Assembly (NCBI GenBank): GCA_944393345.1
Contig: CALXZW010000063.1
Coordinates: 1 to 7,840 of the forward strand
Reading direction: 5' to 3'
Source: an uncultured Clostridia bacterium
Lineage (GTDB): Bacteria; Bacillota; Clostridia; TANB77; CAG-508
Length of the DNA stretch: 7,840 nt
Below, piece by piece: positions 1-5,999 of the stretch; position 1 is the stretch's first letter; every line of letters begins with the position of its first letter. The notes beneath the pieces were generated by a model. It was not told where the DNA came from, made no database searches, and was given only the letters and a program-made list of their open reading frames with translations. The translations under genes were made by a program, and so were the position numbers.

Positions 1-9
1 AAAAAGAGG

Positions 10-246
10 TGTATACTTTAAGGGGGTATTTTTATGGGTAAAAAAAGAAAAACCTACTCACAGGAATTTAAACTTATGGTAGTAGAAGATTACTTATCAG
101 GAAAATCTGGAGGAATTACTAAAATAGCAAATAAATATGATATTCCCAAAGATTACATGGTTACACGATGGACTAGAGTATATAAAGAATTTGGCATAGA
201 TGGGTTGAAAGAAAATCGAGGTAAGACTAGATTTTCAAGTGCATAG
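10..246 (+). mobile_element. Left end of a decayed IS3/IS150-type insertion sequence
   Basis: The stretch before the transposase remnant begins TGTATAC at 10-16 and carries a G-run at 22-26. A TG-starting terminal inverted repeat a few tens of bases before orfA is the usual layout of the left end of IS3-family elements. No matching right end and no orfB with a DDE catalytic domain follow, so only a fragment is present. The exact boundary is an inference. Confidence 0.35.
34..246 (+). pseudogene. Truncated IS3/IS150-type transposase OrfA (helix-turn-helix part only)
   Basis: This 70-residue reading frame starts at an ATG preceded by an AAGGGGG stretch (20-26). Residues about 8-60 follow the N-terminal helix-turn-helix of IS3-family OrfA proteins: a basic start with YSQEFKLMVVEDYLSG, then ITKIANKYDIP and the aromatic VTRWTRVYKEFGIDGL. 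In the family this domain binds the terminal repeats of the element. OrfA proteins of this type usually have about 100-180 residues and a second helix-turn-helix or leucine zipper. Here the protein stops soon after the first domain, and no OrfB or DDE domain appears downstream in any frame. I therefore call it a remnant, not an active transposase. A free-standing small DNA-binding protein is possible but less likely. Confidence 0.7.
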
Positions 247-273
247 AGTAAATAGTTTACATATTTTCAAAAA

Positions 274-300
274 AAGCATGAAAATGCTTAAAGTTATTTT
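274..300 (+). terminator. Weak hairpin after the IS remnant
   Basis: AAGCAT (274-279) and ATGCTT (284-289) form a 6-bp stem closed by a GAAA tetraloop. It is followed after a few bases by TTATTTTT (293-300). The stem is short and A/T-rich, so it may be a weak terminator for the preceding reading frame or chance in AT-rich DNA. Confidence 0.3.
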
Positions 301-420
301 TGTGCATTTTTATATAAGAAATCTGGTTAAGTAATAAAAAATAAGAAAAATATTAGCAAATACATTCATTGACTATGTTAGAAAAGATGAGGGTAAATTT
401 CTGCGATTGCAATACAAATT

Positions 421-449
421 TTGACTTTTTCATTAAAAGGTGGTATAAT
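421..449 (+). promoter_or_regulatory. Sigma-A promoter of the small membrane protein gene
   Basis: TTGACT (421-426) is separated by exactly 17 bases from TATAAT (444-449), close to the sigma-A consensus. It lies 36 bases before the start codon at 486 and points at that gene only. Confidence 0.85.
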
Positions 450-470
450 TAAGATAATAATTTTTTGAAA

Positions 471-478
471 GGAAGGGG
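471..478 (+). promoter_or_regulatory. Ribosome binding site setting the start at 486
   Basis: GGAAGGGG ends 7 bases before the ATG at 486. An in-frame TTG at 465 lies upstream of this site, so it cannot use it. This decides the start codon of the small membrane protein. Confidence 0.75.
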
Positions 479-485
479 TCTACTT

Positions 486-839
486 ATGACCAGACGGCAG
501 CGGAGGATGATATTGGTTTTTGCTATTATTACCTCCATAATCATTACAATTTTGGGCATTTTGATGTTGGGGGAAGTAGGGTTATACCTACTTAATAGTT
601 GGGATGTTTCACAGTATGCCAACGGGCGGAATTGGGCATCTCAAACAACTCAACTTGCCTATCAAAAGGCAATGAAGGATTTGCTGGAAACGGAGGGCTG
701 GCTCTATACAGTTCTTCTAAAAGGGAGTAGACTGTGTAGATGGTGCATAGGAATTAGTACCTTAGCATTTACATTCGGACCCACAATTTTCTGGATATAC
801 TTTTTTGGCGAACCAGAAAAGACAAAGACCAACCGCTAA
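486..839 (+). CDS. Small two-helix membrane protein of unknown function, probably acquired
   Basis: I do not recognise this 117-residue protein. It begins with a basic segment (MTRRQRR) followed by a long hydrophobic helix at about residues 8-36. A polar middle of about 50 residues contains NGRNWASQTTQLAYQK and LLETEGW. A second hydrophobic helix lies at about 86-107, and the tail is short and charged. Two membrane spans with a 50-residue loop between them are likely; the basic N terminus suggests both ends face the cytoplasm. GC content is about 42% by my count against roughly 20-25% in neighbouring genes. Arginine is written CGG three times, a codon the intact neighbours do not use. With its own promoter and a terminator overlapping its stop, it behaves like a self-contained, horizontally acquired gene. 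The function is open. Confidence 0.7.
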   Translation: MTRRQRRMILVFAIITSIIITILGILMLGEVGLYLLNSWDVSQYANGRNWASQTTQLAYQKAMKDLLETEGWLYTVLLKGSRLCRWCIGISTLAFTFGPTIFWIYFFGEPEKTKTNR

Positions 840-856
840 GGTTGGTCTATTCTTTT
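826..856 (+). terminator. Intrinsic terminator with the stop codon in its loop
   Basis: AGACCAACC (826-834) pairs perfectly with GGTTGGTCT (840-848), a 9-bp stem with a 5-base loop, followed by ATTCTTTT (849-856). The TAA stop of the preceding gene (837-839) lies in the loop, and the left arm encodes its last residues. Confidence 0.85.
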
Positions 857-887
857 GATATATTGGAGAAAAAATAAATAAAAACTA

Positions 888-916
888 TAGACTAAATTAA
901 CCTATTAATATATAAT
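888..916 (+). promoter_or_regulatory. Candidate promoter for recX
   Basis: TAGACT (888-893), 17 bases, then TATAAT (911-916). The -10 is perfect and the -35 is partial. A second TATAAT at 923-928 exists, and the area is extremely AT-rich, so the exact start site is uncertain. A promoter is expected here because a terminator precedes it. Confidence 0.45.
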
Positions 917-949
917 ATAAAATATAATATTAAGTAAAGGAAAGAAGAT

Positions 950-1384
950 ATGTATACATTAGAAGAATTTGATAAAGCAAAAACAAAAATACTAAAATAT
1001 ATTCTGTATAAGAAAAGAACAGAAAGTGAAGTAAGAACAAAGTTTTCGAATGTAATAGAAGAAAATTTACTAGAAGATGTTATATATTATTTAAAAGAAG
1101 CAAAATACATAGATGATAAAGAATATATAGAAAAAATAGTAAATAATTTTATTACATTAAAGAACTTATCAATAGTAGAATTAAAATACAAATTAAAAGC
1201 AAAAGGATTAAAAAAAGATGAAATAGAAGACTATTTTTATCAAAATAAAGAGAAGCTAGAAGAATATGAAAAAAAGTCAGCGATAAATATTATAAATAAA
1301 AAATCATCTACAATGGAAAAGGAAGAAATAAAAGAATATTTATTGAAAAAAGGATACAAATATTTTGAGGAATATTTTTCTTAA
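950..1384 (+). CDS. recX: RecX family regulator of RecA
   Basis: The 144-residue protein matches the RecX family in length range and layout, three tandem three-helix repeats. The first repeat covers about residues 5-35 (ALxxIxxxKxRTESEVRTKF pattern). The second contains YIDDKEYIEKIV at 53-64, equivalent to the family's GYLDDxxFA signature. LKYKLKAKGL at 78-87 matches the LxxELxxKGI motif. The C-terminal third (about 125-143, EIKEYLLKKGYKYFE) is the third repeat. RecX proteins bind RecA filaments and limit or modulate strand exchange in the cytoplasm. AAAGGAAAG at 936-944 sits 5 bases before the ATG. The gene follows a terminator and lies 54 bases before scpA without a visible terminator between them, so the two may be co-transcribed. 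The protein is divergent and very lysine-rich, as expected from the base composition. Confidence 0.85.
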   Translation: MYTLEEFDKAKTKILKYILYKKRTESEVRTKFSNVIEENLLEDVIYYLKEAKYIDDKEYIEKIVNNFITLKNLSIVELKYKLKAKGLKKDEIEDYFYQNKEKLEEYEKKSAINIINKKSSTMEKEEIKEYLLKKGYKYFEEYFS

Positions 1385-1438
1385 TACCTGTTTTTTAGTA
1401 AAATGTTTCTGTGGAATTTTATATAAGGAGAAGATATA

Positions 1439-2188
1439 ATGTCAATATTAACACTTGAGACGAAAAAGATTTCTATAAAGATAGACAATTTTGAAGGACC
1501 ATTAGATTTGTTATGCCACTTAATAGATAAGAATCAAATGAATATTTATGATATAAATTTAAATGAAATAACAGATCAATATATTAAATATTTAAAAGAG
1601 CAGGAAAATTTAAATTTAGAGATTGCCAGTGAGTTTTTAGTTATGGCTTCGACTTTATTATATTTAAAATCAAAAAAACTTCTTCCAAAGCAAGATGAAG
1701 AGGAAGAATTAACAGAAGAAGAACTAATTAGAAGAATTATTGAATATAAAAAGTTTAAAGATATTAGTAAAATACTTAAAGAAAATTATAGCACTTTTTC
1801 TAATAGAATATTTAAATTACCTGAAAATATAGAGTTACCTAAAAAGAAATTAGAAAAAAATTATGATAATAATATGATTCCTAATCTTTATAAGGATTTA
1901 ATTGAAAGAAATGGCGTTAAACTAAATCAAAATGCTAAAAATATTGAAAAAATAGCATTAGTCGAAAATTACACTGTTGGAAGCAAAGTAAAGGAAATGT
2001 TTAAAGTTTTAGTAAAACAGAAAAGGTTTGTATTTAATAAATTATTTTCTATAAACAAAAGAAATAAACAAGAAATAGTTACTGCTTTTTCTGGATTACT
2101 TGAATTATCAAGAAGGAAAAAAGTAGAAACCTTACAAGAAGAATTATTTGGAGATATAACTGTTGAAAAAGCTAAGAAAATTAGTTAA
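1439..2188 (+). CDS. scpA: Segregation and condensation protein A (ScpA kleisin)
   Basis: This 249-residue protein has the usual ScpA length. Residues 16-29 (DNFEGPLDLLCHLI) are the hallmark N-terminal motif of the kleisin helical domain that contacts the SMC neck. ASEFLVMASTLLYLKSK at 63-79, leading into LLP, is the second conserved block. A variable acidic and basic linker follows. The C-terminal winged helix at about 178-240 (VGSKVKEMFKVL, then AFSGLLELSRRKKV) binds the SMC head. ScpA, ScpB and SMC form the condensin that compacts and segregates the chromosome. AAGGAG at 1425-1430 lies 8 bases before the ATG. In relatives scpB normally follows directly; here the next gene is a DUF2953 protein, so the ScpB partner must be encoded elsewhere or be missing. 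Confidence 0.95.
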   Translation: MSILTLETKKISIKIDNFEGPLDLLCHLIDKNQMNIYDINLNEITDQYIKYLKEQENLNLEIASEFLVMASTLLYLKSKKLLPKQDEEEELTEEELIRRIIEYKKFKDISKILKENYSTFSNRIFKLPENIELPKKKLEKNYDNNMIPNLYKDLIERNGVKLNQNAKNIEKIALVENYTVGSKVKEMFKVLVKQKRFVFNKLFSINKRNKQEIVTAFSGLLELSRRKKVETLQEELFGDITVEKAKKIS

Positions 2189-2220
2189 AAATTATATTAA
2201 TATGATTAAAAAAGAAAAAT

Positions 2221-2892
2221 ATGGAAAAACTAATATTAATTCCTAATAAGGGGATGATAATATTGGTTTTTCTTTATTTTTTAATTACAATTTTTATAAT
2301 AGTAATTTTATTAATATTTTCTAAAATAAAAATAGAAGTAGAAAATTTAAGAATTTCTTCTAAAAAAGATAGATATTTTAATGAAAATTTTAAAATAATA
2401 ATAAAATTATATGTATTATCAAAAATACCAATCATTAAAATAACATTAACAAAAGAAAAAATGAAAAAACAAAAATTAAAATTACAAAAAAGTGTGAAAA
2501 ATTTAGAAGAAAAAATAATTAAAGATAAAAAGTTAATTGATAAAAAAATGATTTATTTGATGAAAGAATTAAATATAAGTATAGATAAAATTAACTTAAA
2601 TATAATAATTGGAACAGAAAATGCAATGTTTACAGCAATGATTGTGCCAATTATAAGTTCCATAATTTCGATATTTATTGCAAAGAGAATTAAGGAAAAA
2701 AAGGACAAATATTTCATAGTTAAACCAATATTTAAAGATCAAAATTTTCTAGAAATACTAATTTCTTGTATATTTGAAATAAAAGTGATACATATTATAA
2801 ATATAATTTATGTATTAGTAGACAATAGAAAAGGAGAGGATAAATATGAACGAACATCCAATAGAAGGTCTTATGACGACTGCTATGAATAG
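2221..2892 (+). CDS. ytfI: DUF2953 (YtfI-like) membrane-anchored protein
   Basis: The protein has 223 residues from the first ATG. A strong membrane segment lies at about residues 12-33. A lysine-rich region with coiled-coil character (about 78-115) follows, then a conserved-looking block with GTENAMFTAMIVPIISSI (131-148), which resembles the G-T-x-x-A-xx-T-A-xxx-P/G motif of DUF2953. A final hydrophobic stretch covers about 178-200. DUF2953 genes characteristically precede ytfJ in spore-forming Firmicutes, and this position supports the call. The molecular function is unknown; a role in the sporulating cell is inferred from the pairing. The start is uncertain: no clear ribosome binding site precedes 2221. 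ATG at 2254 and TTG at 2263 (9 bases after AAGGGG at 2248-2253) would begin the protein directly at the membrane helix. Its 3' end overlaps ytfJ by 47 bases. Confidence 0.75.
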   Translation: MEKLILIPNKGMIILVFLYFLITIFIIVILLIFSKIKIEVENLRISSKKDRYFNENFKIIIKLYVLSKIPIIKITLTKEKMKKQKLKLQKSVKNLEEKIIKDKKLIDKKMIYLMKELNISIDKINLNIIIGTENAMFTAMIVPIISSIISIFIAKRIKEKKDKYFIVKPIFKDQNFLEILISCIFEIKVIHIINIIYVLVDNRKGEDKYERTSNRRSYDDCYE

Positions 2893-3443
2893 TATAAAAG
2901 ATATGGTAGATGTAAATACAATAATAGGAGAACCTATTCAAACATCTAATAATATTGTAATTATACCAATTTCAAAAGTATCTTTTGGTTTTGCATCAGG
3001 AGGTAGTGAATTTAAGGGTGAAACAATAGATGAATATAGTAGAAAAGATAAAGAAGAAGAAATACAATATAGATTACCTTTTGGTGGAGGAAGTGGAGCA
3101 CGGAGTTACAATAAATCCAATAGCTTTTTTAGTAATTCAATCAAATAATGTAAAATTAATGCCTGTAAATCATTCATCATCACTAGATAAATTATTAGAT
3201 TATGTTCCAGACTTATTGGAAAAAACAAATAATATTATGAATCGATGTGTTCAAAATAAAAAAGAAGAAACAGCAAAAATAGTAAAAGAGATTCAGAAAA
3301 GAAATAAGGAGAAAGAAGAAAAAGATAAAAAACAAGAAACTAAAATTAAAGAAGAAATTGAAAAGAAAGTAGAAAAAACAAAAAATATTCCAGAAGATGT
3401 GGAATATGAATTCGAATATGATGAAACAATAGAAGATGAATAA
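2846..3443 (+). pseudogene. ytfJ: YtfJ/GerW spore protein gene, split by a +1 frameshift at about 3101
   Basis: The N-terminal part (85 residues from ATG 2846, with AAAAGGAGAGG just upstream) is classic YtfJ/GerW: HPIEGLM at 4-10, DVNTIIGEP at 22-30, VIIPISKVSFGFASGGSEF at 38-56 and LPFGGGSGA at 77-85. The family continues with GAGVTINPIAFLVI, and that continuation lies in the +1 frame from 3102 to the TAA at 3441-3443. Removing the single C at 3101 joins them into a protein of about 198 residues. As read, translation runs into a short missense tail ending at 3148. GerW is needed for normal germination in Bacillus subtilis; the family is spore-associated. No other stop or shift is seen downstream, so the damage is recent, a sequence error, or bypassed. 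The repaired protein has a long lysine/glutamate-rich C-terminal tail (about 65 residues) beyond the conserved domain. Confidence 0.85.
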
Positions 3444-3472
3444 AAAAATAGGGAACATTTAGATGTTCCCTA
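3442..3472. terminator. Bidirectional terminator between ytfJ and gatD
   Basis: TAGGGAACAT (3449-3458) pairs with ATGTTCCCTA (3463-3472), a 10-bp perfect stem with a TTAG loop. On the minus strand the stem is followed directly by seven U (complement of A 3442-3448), a strong terminator for murT-gatD. On the plus strand the tail is TAAAATTATT-like and weaker. It lies between two convergent stop codons. Confidence 0.85.
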
Positions 3473-3475
3473 AAA

Positions 3476-4225
3476 TTATTTGTTTGAAGAACAAAATTTA
3501 TCTATTAATTGTTTCCTACATAGATTTTCAAAAGTATCATCAAGAGGCTCTAAATTTATATTTTGATTATATTTTTTTTCTAGACAATATTTTATAATAA
3601 AATCAGTTAAATCTGGATTTTTAGAAAGTAGAGGACCATGAAGATATGTGGCGATAACATTTTCTAGAAAAAATCCTTCTTCTGTATCTCCAAATTTATT
3701 CCCATTTCCAACAATAACTTGTCCAAAAGGATTTGTTATATTAAATGTTTGACCACCATGATTTTCAAATCCAATTACTTTTGTTTTTATATTATCTAAA
3801 GTAACATCAATTACGATATTGCCAATACATCTTTTTTTTCTATCATTAATAGCTTCTGTATAATAGTCAAAAATTTCTAATCCAGGTATAATGTCACCAT
3901 TGACATCTTTATAATATTTTCCAAATAATTGATATGCACCACATATTAATAAAAAGAAAATGCCATTATTAATTGCTTCTTGGATATTTTCTTTATATTT
4001 AATTAAATCTTTCGCTAAGATACTTTGCTCTTGGTCGGCTCCTCCGCCAGCAAATATTAAATCATATGAACAAAAATCAGGTGATTCATCTCCAATAGAA
4101 TAAGAATCTATTATAGCATTTATTCCTCTTTTTTCAAGTCTGTATTTTAGTACTTGAATATTTCCGAAATCACCATAAAGTTCTAAAATATCTGGGTATA
4201 AGTACAATATTTTTAATTCCTGCAT
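3476..4225 (-). CDS. gatD: Lipid II isoglutaminyl synthase, glutaminase subunit GatD
   Basis: This 249-residue protein is a class I, cobyric-acid-synthase-like glutamine amidotransferase of the usual GatD length. The N terminus (YLYPDILELYGDFGNIQVLKYR) is the GatD signature. AGGGADQEQ at 59-67 is the next conserved loop. LLICGAYQLFG holds the nucleophile Cys95, and YLHGPLL holds the catalytic His196; ENHGGQT at 154-160 is also typical. GatD hydrolyses glutamine and passes ammonia to MurT, which amidates the alpha-carboxyl of D-glutamate in lipid II on the cytoplasmic face of the membrane. In Staphylococcus aureus this amidation is needed for efficient crosslinking. The start is set by AAAGGA (minus strand of 4234-4239), 8 bases before the ATG. 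The gene lies 34 bases downstream of murT in one operon and ends just before a strong terminator. All key residues are present. Confidence 0.95.
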   Translation of the reverse strand: MQELKILYLYPDILELYGDFGNIQVLKYRLEKRGINAIIDSYSIGDESPDFCSYDLIFAGGGADQEQSILAKDLIKYKENIQEAINNGIFFLLICGAYQLFGKYYKDVNGDIIPGLEIFDYYTEAINDRKKRCIGNIVIDVTLDNIKTKVIGFENHGGQTFNITNPFGQVIVGNGNKFGDTEEGFFLENVIATYLHGPLLSKNPDLTDFIIKYCLEKKYNQNINLEPLDDTFENLCRKQLIDKFCSSNK

Positions 4226-4259
4226 TGTATCAATCCTTTCGTTTAATTAGATAAAATAA

Positions 4260-5576
4260 TTATTTTAAAGATAAAATTTCTTTTCTAGTTGGTTGTAAAG
4301 CAGTATAATTTGCAATAACATATTTTTTAGAATTAGTTGAATATAAATCTTTTACTGCTTCATCTAAATTAAGATGAGGGAATATCTTATTATCATCATA
4401 ACCAGAAGTTTTGATTCTTATTGCAATATCATAAGCTCTTGAACCAGAAGTTACAATTCTACTAACATTTTTAAGTTCATCAAAATTAATATCCCAAATC
4501 CAAGAAACGTCTTTTCCATCTGCTAAATTGTCATTTAAGACAAATAACAATTCTTTTTCATCATTATCTTCATTTAAAATTCTAAGACTTACATTTGAAC
4601 CAGTAGGATTTTTCGCAAGGTTTATAATGGTTTTACAATCTTTTATAATTAATTCTTCCATTCGACCATTGTTTAATTGAAATTTTTCTAGAGCTTTTTG
4701 TATAATATTAGTGTCAATATCATATAAACTTACAACAGATATCACAGCAGTAAAGTTATAAATATTGTAAATACTGTTAAACTTAGTTTTGTAATTAATA
4801 CCATCAACCTCAAATGATTTATTTTCTAAATTAACATTTTTAGCGATTTTAAAAATGGAATTATTTCCGTATTTACAGTTTGGACACTTAAATTTTCCAA
4901 TATGTGAATACTGATAATAATCATAATCTAATTTAGAATTACAAAATGGACAAAATTTACCTTCACCAGCTTCTTTAATTTCTTTTGTTGCAAATTTATA
5001 TTTATCAACACTAAAATAATAAATATTTTTATTTTCAGGATTTGCTTTGGCAAGTCTAGATACGTTTGGATCATCACTATTTAAAACTAAATTTCCATTA
5101 TAAGTTTTTAAAAATTCATTTATTTTAAGAATCAAAGATTCTACCTCGCCATTTCTATCTAATTGATCTCTAAAAAAATTAAGTATAACTAAAGTATCTA
5201 ATCTTAAATCTTTAAATAAGATAGGAATATAACCTTCATCAACTTCAAATACCAAAAAATCAGCATTTATTTTACCAGTTAATGAGCAATTTTTTAATAA
5301 AGTTGAAAGGATACCTGTTTCCATATTGTTACCTTCAATATTACTAATTACTTTTTTTCCAGCTTCTTTAAATAAAAAACCAATAGCATTATTTGTCATT
5401 GTTTTGCCATTAGTTGCTGTTACCGCAATTACTGGACAAGAGATTTTAAAATATTTAAAGATTTCATCATTCCAATCATAAGCTAATTTTCCTAAAAAAT
5501 TGCCACCTTTTTTACCTAAAATTTTTAATATAAAGTTTAATATTTTCATTATTAATATAATTAAAAAATTTTTCAT
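4260..5576 (-). CDS. murT: Lipid II isoglutaminyl synthase, Mur-ligase-like subunit MurT
   Basis: This 438-residue protein has the three MurT parts. A Mur ligase central domain carries the ATP-binding loop TATNGKT at 53-59 and EGNNMETG at 81-88, with DEGYIPI at 113-119 and FFRDQLDRNGE at 134-144. Inserted is the MurT zinc ribbon with four cysteines at 209, 212, 231 and 234 (CPFC and CPNC). KNPTG at 322-326 and the C-terminal DUF1727 domain follow, with DGKDVSWIWD at 353-362, which contains the aspartate that completes the catalytic triad with GatD. MurT activates the D-Glu carboxylate of lipid II with ATP and receives ammonia from GatD. AAGGAG (minus strand of 5583-5588) lies 6 bases before the ATG, fixing the start. 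A hydrophobic first 20 residues could dock to the membrane or simply be an amphipathic helix. All expected motifs are intact. Confidence 0.95.
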   Translation of the reverse strand: MKNFLIILIMKILNFILKILGKKGGNFLGKLAYDWNDEIFKYFKISCPVIAVTATNGKTMTNNAIGFLFKEAGKKVISNIEGNNMETGILSTLLKNCSLTGKINADFLVFEVDEGYIPILFKDLRLDTLVILNFFRDQLDRNGEVESLILKINEFLKTYNGNLVLNSDDPNVSRLAKANPENKNIYYFSVDKYKFATKEIKEAGEGKFCPFCNSKLDYDYYQYSHIGKFKCPNCKYGNNSIFKIAKNVNLENKSFEVDGINYKTKFNSIYNIYNFTAVISVVSLYDIDTNIIQKALEKFQLNNGRMEELIIKDCKTIINLAKNPTGSNVSLRILNEDNDEKELLFVLNDNLADGKDVSWIWDINFDELKNVSRIVTSGSRAYDIAIRIKTSGYDDNKIFPHLNLDEAVKDLYSTNSKKYVIANYTALQPTRKEILSLK

Positions 5577-5600
5577 ATTTTTCTCCTTCGATTTTTATGA

Positions 5601-5629
5601 ATTATATCATAAGAAATAAAATACGACAA
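5601..5629 (-). promoter_or_regulatory. Promoter of the murT-gatD operon
   Basis: On the minus strand TTGTCG (5629-5624), 17 bases, then TATAAT (5606-5601). The -10 is perfect and the -35 matches 4 of 6. It lies 24 bases before the murT start and downstream of the neighbouring small gene's terminator. Confidence 0.65.
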
Positions 5630-5657
5630 GGATAATTTAATTTGAAATTTAATATGC

Positions 5658-5696
5658 AAAAAAAGAACTGGCCCAATTGAATTCACAAAGGGCCAG
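5658..5696 (-). terminator. Terminator of the small minus-strand gene
   Basis: CTGGCCC and GGGCCAG (5668-5674 and 5690-5696) form a GC-rich 7-bp stem. Read on the minus strand it is followed by TTCTTTTTTT (complement of 5658-5667). It sits just after the stop codon at 5703 and before the murT promoter, so it isolates the small gene. Confidence 0.85.
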
Positions 5697-5702
5697 CCTA
5701 AA

Positions 5703-5888
5703 TCAGGCACAATCAATTGCCAAAAAATTGGCAAGAAATTGCTCGCTATAGTTGAGTTTTCCAACAATAATCACATTTCTGTGATCATTGTCAAATACAG
5801 CAAAACCATTAATCTCAACATTCTTAATGGCTGCACGAAAAGATTCCGCTTTTGCTACTGTATCGAAATGAAAAACTTTCTCGCACAT
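5703..5888 (-). CDS. Small cytosolic protein of unknown function (61 residues)
   Basis: I do not recognise this family. The protein is soluble, with no signal peptide or membrane segment. The pattern suggests a small alpha/beta fold: strand KVFHF (4-8), helix TVAKAESFRAAIKN (10-23), strand INGFAVF (26-32), strand NVIIVGKL (38-45), helix YSEQFLANFLAI (47-58). This is like a ferredoxin-type or ACT-like half domain, which is inference only. AGGAGGT (minus strand of 5899-5905) lies 10 bases before the ATG at 5888; a GTG at 5900 overlaps that site and is not usable. GC is about 35%, higher than the flanking genes. It has a consensus promoter, a full Shine-Dalgarno sequence and a GC-rich terminator of its own, which argues that it is real and well expressed. 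It is divergent from lexA, but nothing ties it to the SOS response. Confidence 0.65.
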   Translation of the reverse strand: MCEKVFHFDTVAKAESFRAAIKNVEINGFAVFDNDHRNVIIVGKLNYSEQFLANFLAIDCA

Positions 5889-5898
5889 TTTGTTGTGC

Positions 5899-5905
5899 AC
5901 CTCCT
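5899..5905 (-). promoter_or_regulatory. Full Shine-Dalgarno site deciding the 5888 start
   Basis: AGGAGGT on the minus strand, 10 bases before the ATG at 5888. The alternative GTG (5900-5898) overlaps this element, so it cannot be the start read from it. Confidence 0.7.
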
Positions 5906-5922
5906 AAATGTTGATAAAATTA

Positions 5923-5951
5923 ATTATAGCATAAGTTATAGTAGAAGTCAA
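5923..5951 (-). promoter_or_regulatory. Sigma-A promoter of the 61-residue protein gene
   Basis: On the minus strand TTGACT (5951-5946), 17 bases, then TATAAT (5928-5923). The hexamers and spacing are identical to those of the promoter at 421-449. It lies about 35 bases before the start codon and is divergent from the lexA promoter, with 43 bases between the two -35 elements. Confidence 0.85.
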
Positions 5952-5981
5952 CAGTAAAAAGTAAAAAAATGTAAATAAAAA

Positions 5982-5999
5982 GTCAAAAATATGTTTGAC
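5982..5999. promoter_or_regulatory. Palindrome over the lexA -35, candidate operator
   Basis: GTCAAA (5982-5987) and TTTGAC (5994-5999) form a perfect inverted repeat with a 6-base centre that includes ATAT. It overlaps five bases of the lexA -35 hexamer, so a bound protein would block the promoter. It is nested inside a wider repeat, AAAAAAATGT (5963-5972) and ACATTTTTTT (5998-6007). It does not match the Gram-positive LexA box, so the binder is unknown; LexA autoregulation through a divergent site is one option. Confidence 0.4.

Noticed and set aside
465..485. TTG start seven codons upstream of the small membrane protein
   Set aside because: The ribosome binding site lies downstream of this TTG and is well placed for the ATG at 486.
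3030..3101. ATG at 3030 as the start of a separate gene
   Set aside because: The 24 residues before the frameshift point are an out-of-frame reading of the conserved ytfJ sequence; only the part from 3102 is real coding sequence.
3213..3458. Minus-strand frame very rich in phenylalanine opposite the ytfJ tail
   Set aside because: It is the antisense shadow of lysine/glutamate codons, with no ribosome binding site or family resemblance, and it overlaps the terminator.
5573..5767. Minus-strand frame across the murT promoter and neighbouring terminator
   Set aside because: It spans a terminator, a promoter and the end of another gene in the wrong frame, with no ribosome binding site.
5886..5900. 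GTG start at 5900 for the 61-residue protein
   Set aside because: The GTG overlaps the AGGAGGT element itself; the ATG at 5888 is the usable start.
5739..5957. Plus-strand frame opposite the 61-residue gene
   Set aside because: The minus-strand gene has promoter, ribosome binding site and terminator, while this frame has none and is an antisense shadow.
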